Source: Nonomuraea candida
GTDB taxonomy: Bacteria > Actinomycetota > Actinomycetes > Streptosporangiales > Streptosporangiaceae
Assembly: GCF_000725485.1 (NCBI RefSeq)
Contig: NZ_JOAG01000040.1
Location: 1 to 64,000, forward strand
DNA length: 64,000 nt
Direction of reading: 5' to 3'
Positions within the stretch are counted from its first letter, which is position 1. Every line of letters starts with the position of its first letter. Positions 34,531 through 42,097 of the stretch are shown in pieces. The position numbers and the translations under genes were made by a program. Under the pieces are notes generated by a model that did not search any database, was not told where the DNA came from, and saw nothing but the letters and a program-made list of their open reading frames with translations.

Positions 34531-35016
34531 TCAGAGGAGGCGTTCGATGGCCGAGGTGATCGCCGGGTCCTCCGGGGTGGTGCGGGGACGGAAGCGGGCC
34601 ACGACCCGGCCCTCGCCGTCCACCAGGAACTTCTCGAAGTTCCACTGCACGTCCCCGGCCTCGCCCTGCTCGTCGGCCGCCCGGGTCAGCTCGGTGTAGA
34701 GGGGATGCCGGTCGGGGCCGTTGACGTCGGCCTTGGCCAGCAGCGGGAAGTCCACGCCGTACGTCGTGACGCAGAACCGCTCGATCTCCTCGGCCGTGCC
34801 CGGCTCCTGGCCGGCGAACTGGTTGCAGGGCATGCCGATCACGGTGAAGCCGCGCGGGCCGTACCGGCGCTGGAGCTCGACCAGGCCGCCGTACTGCGGG
34901 GTCAGGCCGCACTTGGAGGCCACGTTGACGATGAGCGCGGGCTTGCCCTGCGCGAGCTGCGCCAGCGTGGTCGGCGCGTCGGAGAGGGTGCGGAGCGGGA
35001 TGTCGGTGAGGCTCAT
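34531..35016 (-). CDS. Glutathione peroxidase-family peroxidase
   Basis: 161 aa. The Cys-type catalytic triad is complete: VASKCGLTPQY (Cys), PCNQFAGQEP (Gln) and WNFEKFLVD (Trp). Actinomycetes lack glutathione, so these enzymes normally use thioredoxin or mycothiol-linked donors; that donor is inferred. ATG 35016 (SLTDIPLRTLSD) is the start. It is convergent with the upstream hydrolase. Cytoplasmic antioxidant enzyme reducing hydroperoxides. Confidence 0.94.
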   Translation of the reverse strand: MSLTDIPLRTLSDAPTTLAQLAQGKPALIVNVASKCGLTPQYGGLVELQRRYGPRGFTVIGMPCNQFAGQEPGTAEEIERFCVTTYGVDFPLLAKADVNGPDRHPLYTELTRAADEQGEAGDVQWNFEKFLVDGEGRVVARFRPRTTPEDPAITSAIERLL

Positions 35017-35141
35017 GTCCGCCGAGACTACCGAACGCCGTTCCGGCCCCCAGAACCAGTCAGGGCGATAAATGTGACACAGCCCTCATTTTCGGGTCAA
35101 AACCCCAGAAAAAGGTATATATCGAGATCTTTACTGACGAT

Positions 35142-35175
35142 CTACCTTTTCATGGTCAATTCGCAGTAAAGGTAG
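35142..35175. promoter_or_regulatory. Inverted repeat in the leader of the secreted transglycosylase gene
   Basis: CTACCTTT (35142-35149) pairs exactly with AAAGGTAG (35168-35175); a related AAAGGTAT occurs at 35111-35118. The stretch is AT-rich relative to the genome and lies about 50 bp before the start codon. It may be a regulator site or part of a structured 5' UTR. Confidence 0.45.
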
Positions 35176-35226
35176 TTCTTCGGGCAGGGTGGCGCGGTCC
35201 ACGAAACCCCTCGAAAGGGATCCCGC

Positions 35227-35622
35227 ATGCCCATGCTCCGCCGAATCGGCGCCCTGGCCCTGACCGCCACCCTGGTGGCGACGGGCGGCGCCACGGCCGC
35301 ACAGGCGCAGAGCTCCCAGTCCAGCGGCAGGAACAAGGCCCTCGCCAAGCCCATGGCGGCCTCGCGTGGCTGGGACGGCGCCCAGTTCACCTGCCTGGTC
35401 AGGCTCTGGGCCAGAGAGAGCGGATGGAACCACCGCGCCGCCAACGGCTCAGGCGCCTACGGCATCCCGCAGGCGCTTCCCGGCCACAAGATGGCCTCCT
35501 CCGGCAGTGACTGGCGGACCAACCCGCGTACGCAGATCAAGTGGGGGCTCGGCTACATCAAGCAGCGCTACAGCTCGCCGTGTCGCGCCTGGGGGCACTT
35601 CCAATCCCACCGTTGGTACTGA
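35227..35622 (+). CDS. Secreted lytic-transglycosylase-like protein 1
   Basis: 131 aa. Sec signal peptide: RRIGALALTATLVATGGATAAQA, cleavage near residue 27. The mature domain reads LVRLWARESGWNHRAANGSG, AYGIPQALPGHKM and WGLGYIKQRYSSPCRAWGHF. This is the lysozyme-like/SLT fold, with the catalytic Glu in ARESGW, a peptidoglycan-cleaving type. Two Cys (near FTCLVR and SSPCRAW) probably form a disulfide. AAAGGGATC lies upstream of the ATG. A paralogue lies 0.3 kb downstream, suggesting tandem duplication. Confidence 0.88.
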   Translation: MPMLRRIGALALTATLVATGGATAAQAQSSQSSGRNKALAKPMAASRGWDGAQFTCLVRLWARESGWNHRAANGSGAYGIPQALPGHKMASSGSDWRTNPRTQIKWGLGYIKQRYSSPCRAWGHFQSHRWY

Positions 35623-35943
35623 GCCAAACCCCAGGCTTGCCCGCTGATTGCGGCAAGGCCGTGCCAAAGGGTCGGCGGACCGGGCAATCCCGTTCCAGCG
35701 AACCGGCACTCAGTCCGCAACGATCACGCAAACACCTGTCCTTCGCGTGTCCCGGTATATGACCCGCGGTGATGGCGCGTAATAGGAATCGTGCCAAAGG
35801 ACACGTCGCGGTGCCCTCCGGGCCGTCCAGCATGATCGGGCGGAAGCAGGATCCCGGGGGGCCACGCGGACCCTCCTCGTCCGGGCCACGGACGCGGACG
35901 GCGGGGCGCCTGCCGAGTGCGCCCGTCCGCACGCGACCCGACC
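35623..35943. other. Gap between the two transglycosylase genes
   Basis: No gene is recognised. It contains two copies of CGTGCCAAAGG about 128 bp apart (near 35660 and 35790) and a GGTATATGACC stretch that could be a -10 region. I looked for a c-di-AMP (ydaO-type) riboswitch, often found before such genes, and could not recognise one. Confidence 0.35.
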
Positions 35944-36414
35944 GTGAGGATCACGTTGGACGGCAAACGCGCGCTCAGCGGCACAATCGTCTCGTTCACC
36001 GCGGTGACCACATTCGGCACCGCCCTACCGGCCAGGGCAGAAAGCGGGCCTGCGATCAGGACCCGGACCTGGACCACGTCAGCGCAACCGAAGATGGCGG
36101 CCGTCCGGCCGGCCAACAGGAACAAGAAGATCGCCCTCGGCCACGTCGTGCAGCGGGCCTGGAACTACCGCGAGTTCCGCTGCCTGGACAACCTGTGGAC
36201 CAGGGAGAGCAACTGGAACCACAAGGCGCTCAACCACTCCTCCGGCGCGTACGGCATCCCGCAGGCCCTGCCGGCCGGCAAGATGAGCGGCGCGGGCAGG
36301 GACTGGAGGTCGAACCCGGAGACGCAGATCCGGTGGGGCCTGGCCTACATCAAGGGGAGGTACGGCAGGCCGTGCGGCGCCTGGGGGCACTGGAAATCGC
36401 ACAACTGGTACTAG
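35944..36414 (+). CDS. Secreted lytic-transglycosylase-like protein 2
   Basis: 156 aa from GTG 35944 (RITLDGKRALSGTIVSF), a signal-like segment with a weak hydrophobic core ending in ALPARAES. The domain matches the first copy closely: CLDNLWTRESNWNHKALNHS, SGAYGIPQALPAGKM, WGLAYIKGRYGRPCGAWGHW and C-terminal SHNWY. The catalytic Glu is in TRESNW. The N-terminal half before the domain is longer and unlike copy 1. Likely a peptidoglycan hydrolase; two copies may differ in secretion or regulation. Confidence 0.8.
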   Translation: MRITLDGKRALSGTIVSFTAVTTFGTALPARAESGPAIRTRTWTTSAQPKMAAVRPANRNKKIALGHVVQRAWNYREFRCLDNLWTRESNWNHKALNHSSGAYGIPQALPAGKMSGAGRDWRSNPETQIRWGLAYIKGRYGRPCGAWGHWKSHNWY

Positions 36415-36441
36415 CCGGCTCAGGAGGGCATCCGGAGCCGC

Positions 36442-37089
36442 TCACCGGGTGCCCTCCCGACGCCCCGCGTACGCCTCGATCGCCGTGATCAGCAACTCCA
36501 GGCCGAACTCGAACTCGGCCTCGTGGTCGCACTCCCCCAGCAGCTCCGACAGCGAGCTGACCTCGGGGAACAGCACGGGATCGACCCCGTCGGCGTTGAT
36601 GGTGCGGGTCTGGGCGGGGGCGAACGTGGGCGTCACGCCGACCTCGCGCAGCAGCGAGCCCACGATGTAGGCGACGAACATCCGCACCATCCGCACGGCG
36701 TCGGCCCCCTCGAACCCCGCCTCGCGCAGCGTGGCCAGCGCCCGTTCGACGGGCAGCAGCCCGGCGGCGGAGTGGAGCTGGCGGCTGACCACGAGCATGG
36801 TGGAGCGCGGGTGGTGGTGGGCGATCTGGCGGAAGGCGCGCGCCTGCTCGCGCACGCGCTCGGTCCAGGGCGCGCCGGGGTCGTCGGTGAACTCGATCCG
36901 GCTCAGCACCGTCTCGGCCACCCCGTTGAGCAGGGCGTCCTTGTTGGGGACGTGGTTGTAGAGCGACATGACCCCGACGCCGAGCTCGGCGGCGATGCGC
37001 CGCATGGAGACGGCGTCCGCGCCCTCCCGCTCGATGAGGTCGATGGCCGCGGCGACGATGCGTCCTCGGGAGAGGGGCTCGCTGGGCAT
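36442..37089 (-). CDS. TetR-family regulator
   Basis: 215 aa. Helix-turn-helix SMRRIAAELGVGVMSLYNHV followed by PNKDALLNGV, and a C-terminal ligand domain of the TetR_C type with FGLELLITAIEAYAG. ATG 37089 is used. It is divergent from the NACHT gene with about 70 bp between starts, so it may control that gene as well as itself. No obvious palindrome was found in the gap. Confidence 0.9.
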   Translation of the reverse strand: MPSEPLSRGRIVAAAIDLIEREGADAVSMRRIAAELGVGVMSLYNHVPNKDALLNGVAETVLSRIEFTDDPGAPWTERVREQARAFRQIAHHHPRSTMLVVSRQLHSAAGLLPVERALATLREAGFEGADAVRMVRMFVAYIVGSLLREVGVTPTFAPAQTRTINADGVDPVLFPEVSSLSELLGECDHEAEFEFGLELLITAIEAYAGRREGTR

Positions 37090-37160
37090 GGCTCATTCTA
37101 CGGAGCTGATTCTATGGAGACGCGCCCGCCGCGACGATCTCACCGGGCAGACTGGGAGAC

Positions 37161-40100
37161 GTGCGGCAGATCCTCACCTATCGCGACGCCGTGGTGCTGC
37201 TGGGCGGGCCGAGCACGCTCACGAGCGTGCTGGACAAGGCCTCCTCCCTCGCGCTGTTCGGCATGGGCGCGATCGACCTGTTCGACGCCCGCGCCGAGGC
37301 GGTGCGGCTGGGCGACGCGTTCCTCCGGGGGCTGCGCGACAAGGTCAAGGGCCTGAGCCGCTACGACACGACGCAGCGGCTGGCCGCGGCGCACTCGGTG
37401 ATCGTGATCACGGCCTATCTTGAGGCGCTGGCCGAGATGGACGTGCTGCGCGAGCTCTCGCCCGCGGACCAGCGCAAGCTCACCGGCACCGACGCGTGGC
37501 TGCCGCTGCACGCCCACATGCCGATGCCCGACGCGGCCCTGCCGTACGAGACCGTGCTCGCGGAGCTGAAGTTCGAGTACGACCAGTTCACCGGCCCGCT
37601 GATCGACTTCCTCAGCGGCCTGGCCTGCTGGGACGGCTGGGACGAGACCACGAGGAGCCGGCTGCGCACCGGCATCCCGGAGCGGGCGATCCGCAGGTAC
37701 GAAGAGCTGTTCCGCCGGCTCGTGGCCGAGTTCCCCGAGGTGGCCTGCTGGTTCGACCGCATCGACCACCAGGCCACCCGGGCCGAGGTCAGGAACCTGG
37801 CGCAGGGGCTGGCCGGCGTGCAGGACCAGCTCGCCAGGATCTCCTCCGGCCGCCGCCCGTCCGACCGGCTGGCGGCGCTGGTCCGGTCGAACCGGGCCGC
37901 GCTCGGCCGCCCGATCATGTCGCCCGCCCGCACGCCGGCCGGGATGACGATCCCCACGCTCGACCAGGGCTACGTCAACCCGGGCTACCGGCTGTGGTAT
38001 TCGCCCAAGCCGGTCACCTCCGAGGTGGAGTGGGCGCAACGGCCGCGCCGCGACGACCTGGACACGTTCCTGGCCGGGCATCTCACGCTCCCGTACGCCA
38101 CCGAGTCGCCCCTGCTGGTGCTCGGCCAGCCGGGGGCGGGCAAGTCGGTGCTGACGCGCGTGCTGGCGGCCCGGCTGCCGGCCGGCGAGTTCCTCCCGCT
38201 CCGGGTCGAGCTGCGCGCCGTGCCCGCCAACGGCGACGTGCAGGCGCAGATCGAGCACGGCATCCGGGCCGCGCTGGACGAGCCGATGTCCTGGCCGGAG
38301 TTCGTGCACGCCGCCGAGGGCGCCCTGCCGGTCGTCATGCTGGACGGCTTCGACGAGCTGCTGCAGGCGACCGGCGTGAATCAGACCGACTATCTGGAGC
38401 GGGTCACCGAGTTCCAGCGCGACCAGGCGGAGAAGGGCCGCGCCCTGGCCGTCATCGTCACCTCCAGGACGGCGGTGGCCGACCGGGCGCACGCGCCGAT
38501 CGGCACGGTGACGATCCGGCTGGAGCCGTTCGACGACGACCAGATCCGGCGCTGGGTCACCATCTGGAACCGGGAGAACCAGCGCTATTTCGCGACGCGG
38601 GGCCTGCGGCCGCTGCCCCTGGACAAGGTGTCGGCCGTGCCCAAGCTCGCCGAGCAGCCCCTGCTGCTGATGATGCTGGCCCTCTACGACGCCGACGCCA
38701 ACGCGCTGCGCCACATGCGCGAGGACCTGCACGAGGCCGAGCTGTACGAGCGGCTGCTGCACGGCTTCGCCGCCCGCGAGGTCGGCAAGTCGCGCCCGTA
38801 CCTCGACGAGGCGGAGCTGGACCGGGCCGTGGAGGACGAGCTGCTGCGGCTGTCGATCACCGCGTTCGCGATGTTCAACCGCGGCCTGCAGTGGATCGCG
38901 GAGCACGACCTGGAGGCCGATCTGCAGGCCCTGCACCCCCAGGAGCCGCGCCGGCCGCAGGGGTTCCGCCGCGCGCTGACCCGCGCGGAAGGCGTCATCG
39001 GCAGCTTCTTCTTCATGCACACGACGCAGGCCCTGCGCGACCACGAGCGGCTCAAGACGTACGAGTTCCTGCACGCGACGTTCGGCGAGTACCTGGTCGC
39101 CCGGCTGGTCGTCAGGGAGCTCGCCGACATGGCCGAGGAGCTGGCCTTCGCCGAGTCGCGCCGCCGCCCCACCCGCCCGGACGACGCCTTCCTGTACGCG
39201 CTGCTGTCCTTCGCCGCCCTCTCCGGCCGCGCCCCCGTCGTCGGCTTCCTCCGGCACGGCCTGGTCCACACCCTGCCGCCCGCGCACCGCCCGCTGCTGA
39301 CCCGCTACCTGTGCGAGCTGTTCGCCGAGTCGCTGCGGGCCAAGCAGAGGCCCGGCTACGACGCCTACGAGCCGGTGCCGGCCGAGCTGACCGCGCGCTG
39401 CGCCGCCTACAGCGCCAACCTGATGCTGCTGGCCGTGTTGTCGTCCGACGAGCCGATCGCGGGCGCGGAGCTGTTCCGCGAGGAGCAGCCGGAGCAGGCC
39501 AATGAGCGGTGGCGCCGGATCTCCCGGCTGTGGCACTCCCAGCTCACCCGGGCCGAGTGGGACTCGCTCACCCGCACGGTCAGGGTGCGCCACTTCCTGA
39601 GCGGCGAGGCCCGGCGGATGGAGGTGTCGTTCGAGCGCGACCCGGTCATCGGCCTGGACGAGCTGGTCTTCTTCACCTGGCCGGGCAACGCCATGGCCGG
39701 CTACCCCTACGCCATGCGCTCCAAGCGGGTGGCGTGGATGCGGGAGATCTCCTTCCGCGACGACACCGCGCTCGGGCACCTGTTCACCGGCCTGTTCCCC
39801 TACCTGGCCGAGATCGACGACGACCTCGACGCCCATCCGGACGGTCACGTCGCCGCGCTGCTGGCGATCCTGCTGGCCAAGGCCCCGAGCGGCGCCGCGT
39901 ACCGGCGGGCGGTGACCCGCGGCCCGAGCTGGGAGTACGTGGACCGGGTGCTGCGGCAGCTGGAGCTGGACGCCCGCCACCTGCCGGGCGAGCAGGTGGC
40001 GGCGATCGTCACCGTCGCCTGCTCGCGCTGGACGGGCCCCGACCGCCTGCAGCGGATCGTCGGCGTGCTGGCCGGCCGCCCGGACGTGGACGACCGGCTG

Positions 40101-40247
40101 GTGGCCCACCTGTCCGGGCTAGTCGCGCGGCAGGCGCAGGACCAGCCGGGTTTCCGGCCCCTCGGCCACGTGGAGGTCGCCGCCATGGGCGCGGGCGATG
40201 TCCCTGGCGATGGGCAGCCCCAGCCCGCTGCCCCCGGCGTCCCGTGA
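37161..40247 (+). CDS. NACHT-domain NTPase with actinobacterial helical N-terminus
   Basis: 1028 aa. Residues 1-220 form a helical domain opening ILTYRDAVVLLGGPSTLTS, then LFDARAEAVRLGDAFLRGL, which I recognise as an NNH7-type N-terminus of bacterial NACHT proteins. Walker A is GQPGAGKS (322-329); Walker B is VVMLDGFDELLQ (391-402), with SRT and Arg-rich segments following. Residues 480-985 are helical with no recognised sensor. Bacterial NACHT proteins act as anti-phage NLR-like sensors; this is a candidate. GTG 37161 is the start. The last 43 codons run antisense to the histidine kinase gene and look unlike the rest, suggesting a lost natural stop. Confidence 0.82.
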   Translation: MRQILTYRDAVVLLGGPSTLTSVLDKASSLALFGMGAIDLFDARAEAVRLGDAFLRGLRDKVKGLSRYDTTQRLAAAHSVIVITAYLEALAEMDVLRELSPADQRKLTGTDAWLPLHAHMPMPDAALPYETVLAELKFEYDQFTGPLIDFLSGLACWDGWDETTRSRLRTGIPERAIRRYEELFRRLVAEFPEVACWFDRIDHQATRAEVRNLAQGLAGVQDQLARISSGRRPSDRLAALVRSNRAALGRPIMSPARTPAGMTIPTLDQGYVNPGYRLWYSPKPVTSEVEWAQRPRRDDLDTFLAGHLTLPYATESPLLVLGQPGAGKSVLTRVLAARLPAGEFLPLRVELRAVPANGDVQAQIEHGIRAALDEPMSWPEFVHAAEGALPVVMLDGFDELLQATGVNQTDYLERVTEFQRDQAEKGRALAVIVTSRTAVADRAHAPIGTVTIRLEPFDDDQIRRWVTIWNRENQRYFATRGLRPLPLDKVSAVPKLAEQPLLLMMLALYDADANALRHMREDLHEAELYERLLHGFAAREVGKSRPYLDEAELDRAVEDELLRLSITAFAMFNRGLQWIAEHDLEADLQALHPQEPRRPQGFRRALTRAEGVIGSFFFMHTTQALRDHERLKTYEFLHATFGEYLVARLVVRELADMAEELAFAESRRRPTRPDDAFLYALLSFAALSGRAPVVGFLRHGLVHTLPPAHRPLLTRYLCELFAESLRAKQRPGYDAYEPVPAELTARCAAYSANLMLLAVLSSDEPIAGAELFREEQPEQANERWRRISRLWHSQLTRAEWDSLTRTVRVRHFLSGEARRMEVSFERDPVIGLDELVFFTWPGNAMAGYPYAMRSKRVAWMREISFRDDTALGHLFTGLFPYLAEIDDDLDAHPDGHVAALLAILLAKAPSGAAYRRAVTRGPSWEYVDRVLRQLELDARHLPGEQVAAIVTVACSRWTGPDRLQRIVGVLAGRPDVDDRLVAHLSGLVARQAQDQPGFRPLGHVEVAAMGAGDVPGDGQPQPAAPGVP

Positions 40248-41432
40248 CCGGGTGCGGTCCAGCCGGGTGAACCGCTCGAACACCCGCTCCCGCATCTCCT
40301 CGGGGATGCCCGGCCCGTCGTCGGCCACCTCCAGGATCGCCTCGCCGGCGCGGCCGGTCACCGTGACGCGGACCATGGAGTCGCCGTACCGGTCGGCGTT
40401 GGACAGCAGGTTGGTGAACACCCGGGCCAGCCGCAGCCGGTTCCCCCGCACGTGGACGCCGGGCTCCAGGTCGAGGGTCACCGGCAGCCGCCCGGGCCGC
40501 CGGGCGACCTCCTCCTCGACCAGCCGGCCCAGCTCGAACCGGTCGTCGCCGGGCTCGGCGCCGGCGTCCATGCGGGCCATCAGCAGCAGGTCGCCCACGA
40601 TGTCCGACAGCCGCTGCGCGTCGTCCAGCGCCGCCCGCCAGTCGGCCTCGGTGCGCTCGTCCAGCCCCGCCTCCAGCCGCACGATCAGGGCCGTGATCGG
40701 GGTGCGCAGCTCGTGGGAGGCGTCGGAGACGAAGCGGCGGTTCCGTTCGACGGCGTTCTCCAGCCGGGCCAGCGTGTCGTTGACGGTGACGGCCAGCTCG
40801 GCCACCTCGTCCCCGCCCGGGGGCACCTCGACGCGATCGCCGAGGTCCTCGGCGCTGATCCGCTCCAGGTCGCGCCGGATGCGCTCCACGGGGGCCAGCA
40901 CGCGGCCGACGCCGTACCAGGCGGCCCAGCCCATCAGCGCCAGCAGCAGCGCGGCCGAGCCGAACAGCAGCGCGGGCAGGAAGGACGTGCGCAGCAGGAA
41001 CGGCTCCCGCACCGCCGCGTAGGCCACGACGGGTCCGTACGGGGTGGCGCGGTTGCTGGTGCCCACGACGATCAGGCAGCCGTGCGGGCGGCAGACCCGG
41101 TCGTCGACCCGCGAGTCGCCCCCTGAGGGCCGGGCCCGGGTGAGCGGTGGCCGGCCGGCCAGCTCGGCGCTCGCGGCCACCACCCGGCCGCCGGAGTCGA
41201 CGATCTGCAGCAGCTGCACGCCGTCCTGGGGCGGGATGGGGGCGGGCAGGCGCCGGGTGTCGATCATCGTGGTGAGGTGCCGGCTGGCCTTGGCCGCCTG
41301 GGCGGCGAGGTCGGCCCGCGCCCTGGCGGGGTAGGTCAGCGAGATCGTCCCCACCCCCGCCAGCAGTATGACGCCGAACGAAACCACCGTCGCGATCGTC
41401 ATCCGGGCCCTGATGGAGCGGCCGTGCACCAT
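40119..41432 (-). CDS. Orphan membrane histidine kinase
   Basis: 437 aa. Two transmembrane helices (MTIATVVSFGVILLAGVGT and SFLPALLFGSAALLLALMGW) flank an extracytoplasmic sensor. HAMP, then the phospho-acceptor His in SDASHELRTPITAL, N-box VFTNLLSNADRYG, G1 VADDGPGIP and G2 GGSGLGLPIA follow. No response regulator is adjacent; the gene upstream is a deaminase. Its 3' end overlaps the NACHT gene by 129 bp on the opposite strand. The partner regulator must lie elsewhere or was deleted. Confidence 0.9.
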   Translation of the reverse strand: MVHGRSIRARMTIATVVSFGVILLAGVGTISLTYPARARADLAAQAAKASRHLTTMIDTRRLPAPIPPQDGVQLLQIVDSGGRVVAASAELAGRPPLTRARPSGGDSRVDDRVCRPHGCLIVVGTSNRATPYGPVVAYAAVREPFLLRTSFLPALLFGSAALLLALMGWAAWYGVGRVLAPVERIRRDLERISAEDLGDRVEVPPGGDEVAELAVTVNDTLARLENAVERNRRFVSDASHELRTPITALIVRLEAGLDERTEADWRAALDDAQRLSDIVGDLLLMARMDAGAEPGDDRFELGRLVEEEVARRPGRLPVTLDLEPGVHVRGNRLRLARVFTNLLSNADRYGDSMVRVTVTGRAGEAILEVADDGPGIPEEMRERVFERFTRLDRTRSRDAGGSGLGLPIARDIARAHGGDLHVAEGPETRLVLRLPRD

Positions 41433-41468
41433 GTGTCCGACTGTGCCACGAGCCGGACAAATCGCTGG

Positions 41469-41954
41469 TCAGACGCGCCGGGCGGCGTGGAAGCGGCGGT
41501 GCAGCTCGCGGACCTCCCCGGCCAGTTCGGGCACCGGTCCCTCGACGACCACGCCGGGGGCGACCTCGTTGACCGGCAGGGGGCGCACCGGCGCGGGGGG
41601 CACGTCCAGCTCGGCCAGCCAGCCGACGAGCTGGGCGGAGGAGGTGGCGTAGACGATGCGGCCCAGGCCCACCCAGGCGTGCGCGGCGGCGCACATGGGG
41701 CAGTGCTCGCCGGAGGTGTAGACGGTGGCGGCGGCGCGCTCCTCGGGCGTCATGTGCTCGGCCGACCAGCGGGCCAGCTCGAACTCCGGATGCCGGGTGT
41801 GGTCGCCGCCGGCCACCCGGTTGTGGTCCTCGGCCAGCACCTTGCCGTCGCCGGAGACCAGCACGGAGCCGAACGGCTCGTCGCCCACCTCCAGGGCGCG
41901 CGTGGCCAGTTCGACGCAGCGCCTCAGGTGGGACAGCTCAGATGGATCGATCAT
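41469..41954 (-). CDS. CDA-fold nucleoside deaminase
   Basis: 161 aa. Zinc motif HPE (in TRHPEFELARW) and CPMC (in TSGEHCPMCAAAHA) mark the cytidine/guanine deaminase-like fold. It may act on free bases or nucleosides such as guanine or adenine; the exact substrate is not set. ATG 41954 starts the protein. It lies upstream of the histidine kinase on the same strand with a short gap. Cytoplasmic. Confidence 0.88.
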   Translation of the reverse strand: MIDPSELSHLRRCVELATRALEVGDEPFGSVLVSGDGKVLAEDHNRVAGGDHTRHPEFELARWSAEHMTPEERAAATVYTSGEHCPMCAAAHAWVGLGRIVYATSSAQLVGWLAELDVPPAPVRPLPVNEVAPGVVVEGPVPELAGEVRELHRRFHAARRV

Positions 41955-42085
41955 GAATCTCCCTACTTCAACACGTCACAACATGGGTTAGGGCCTGCCG
42001 GAAGTGCATGAGCTTTCATGTTTCCCCACGTCACGTACAGGAACCCCACCCTCAGGTCACAGAAAATCGGTTGATCCCACGTATT

Positions 42086-42097
42086 AGCCTAGAAGGG
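42086..42097 (+). promoter_or_regulatory. Possible leaderless -10 of the ABC exporter operon
   Basis: TAGCCT (42086-42091) fits TANNNT and ends 6 nt before ATG 42098; AGAAGG overlapping the gap could also act as a ribosome binding site. Either way this supports 42098 rather than an earlier start. Confidence 0.4.

Noticed and set aside
35623..35943. c-di-AMP (ydaO) riboswitch before a secreted cell-wall enzyme
   Set aside because: Expected from similar genes, but I could not find the conserved core sequence.
37140..40109. Long antisense open frame (about 990 codons) opposite the NACHT gene
   Set aside because: It mirrors codon periodicity of the NACHT gene and has no recognisable fold.
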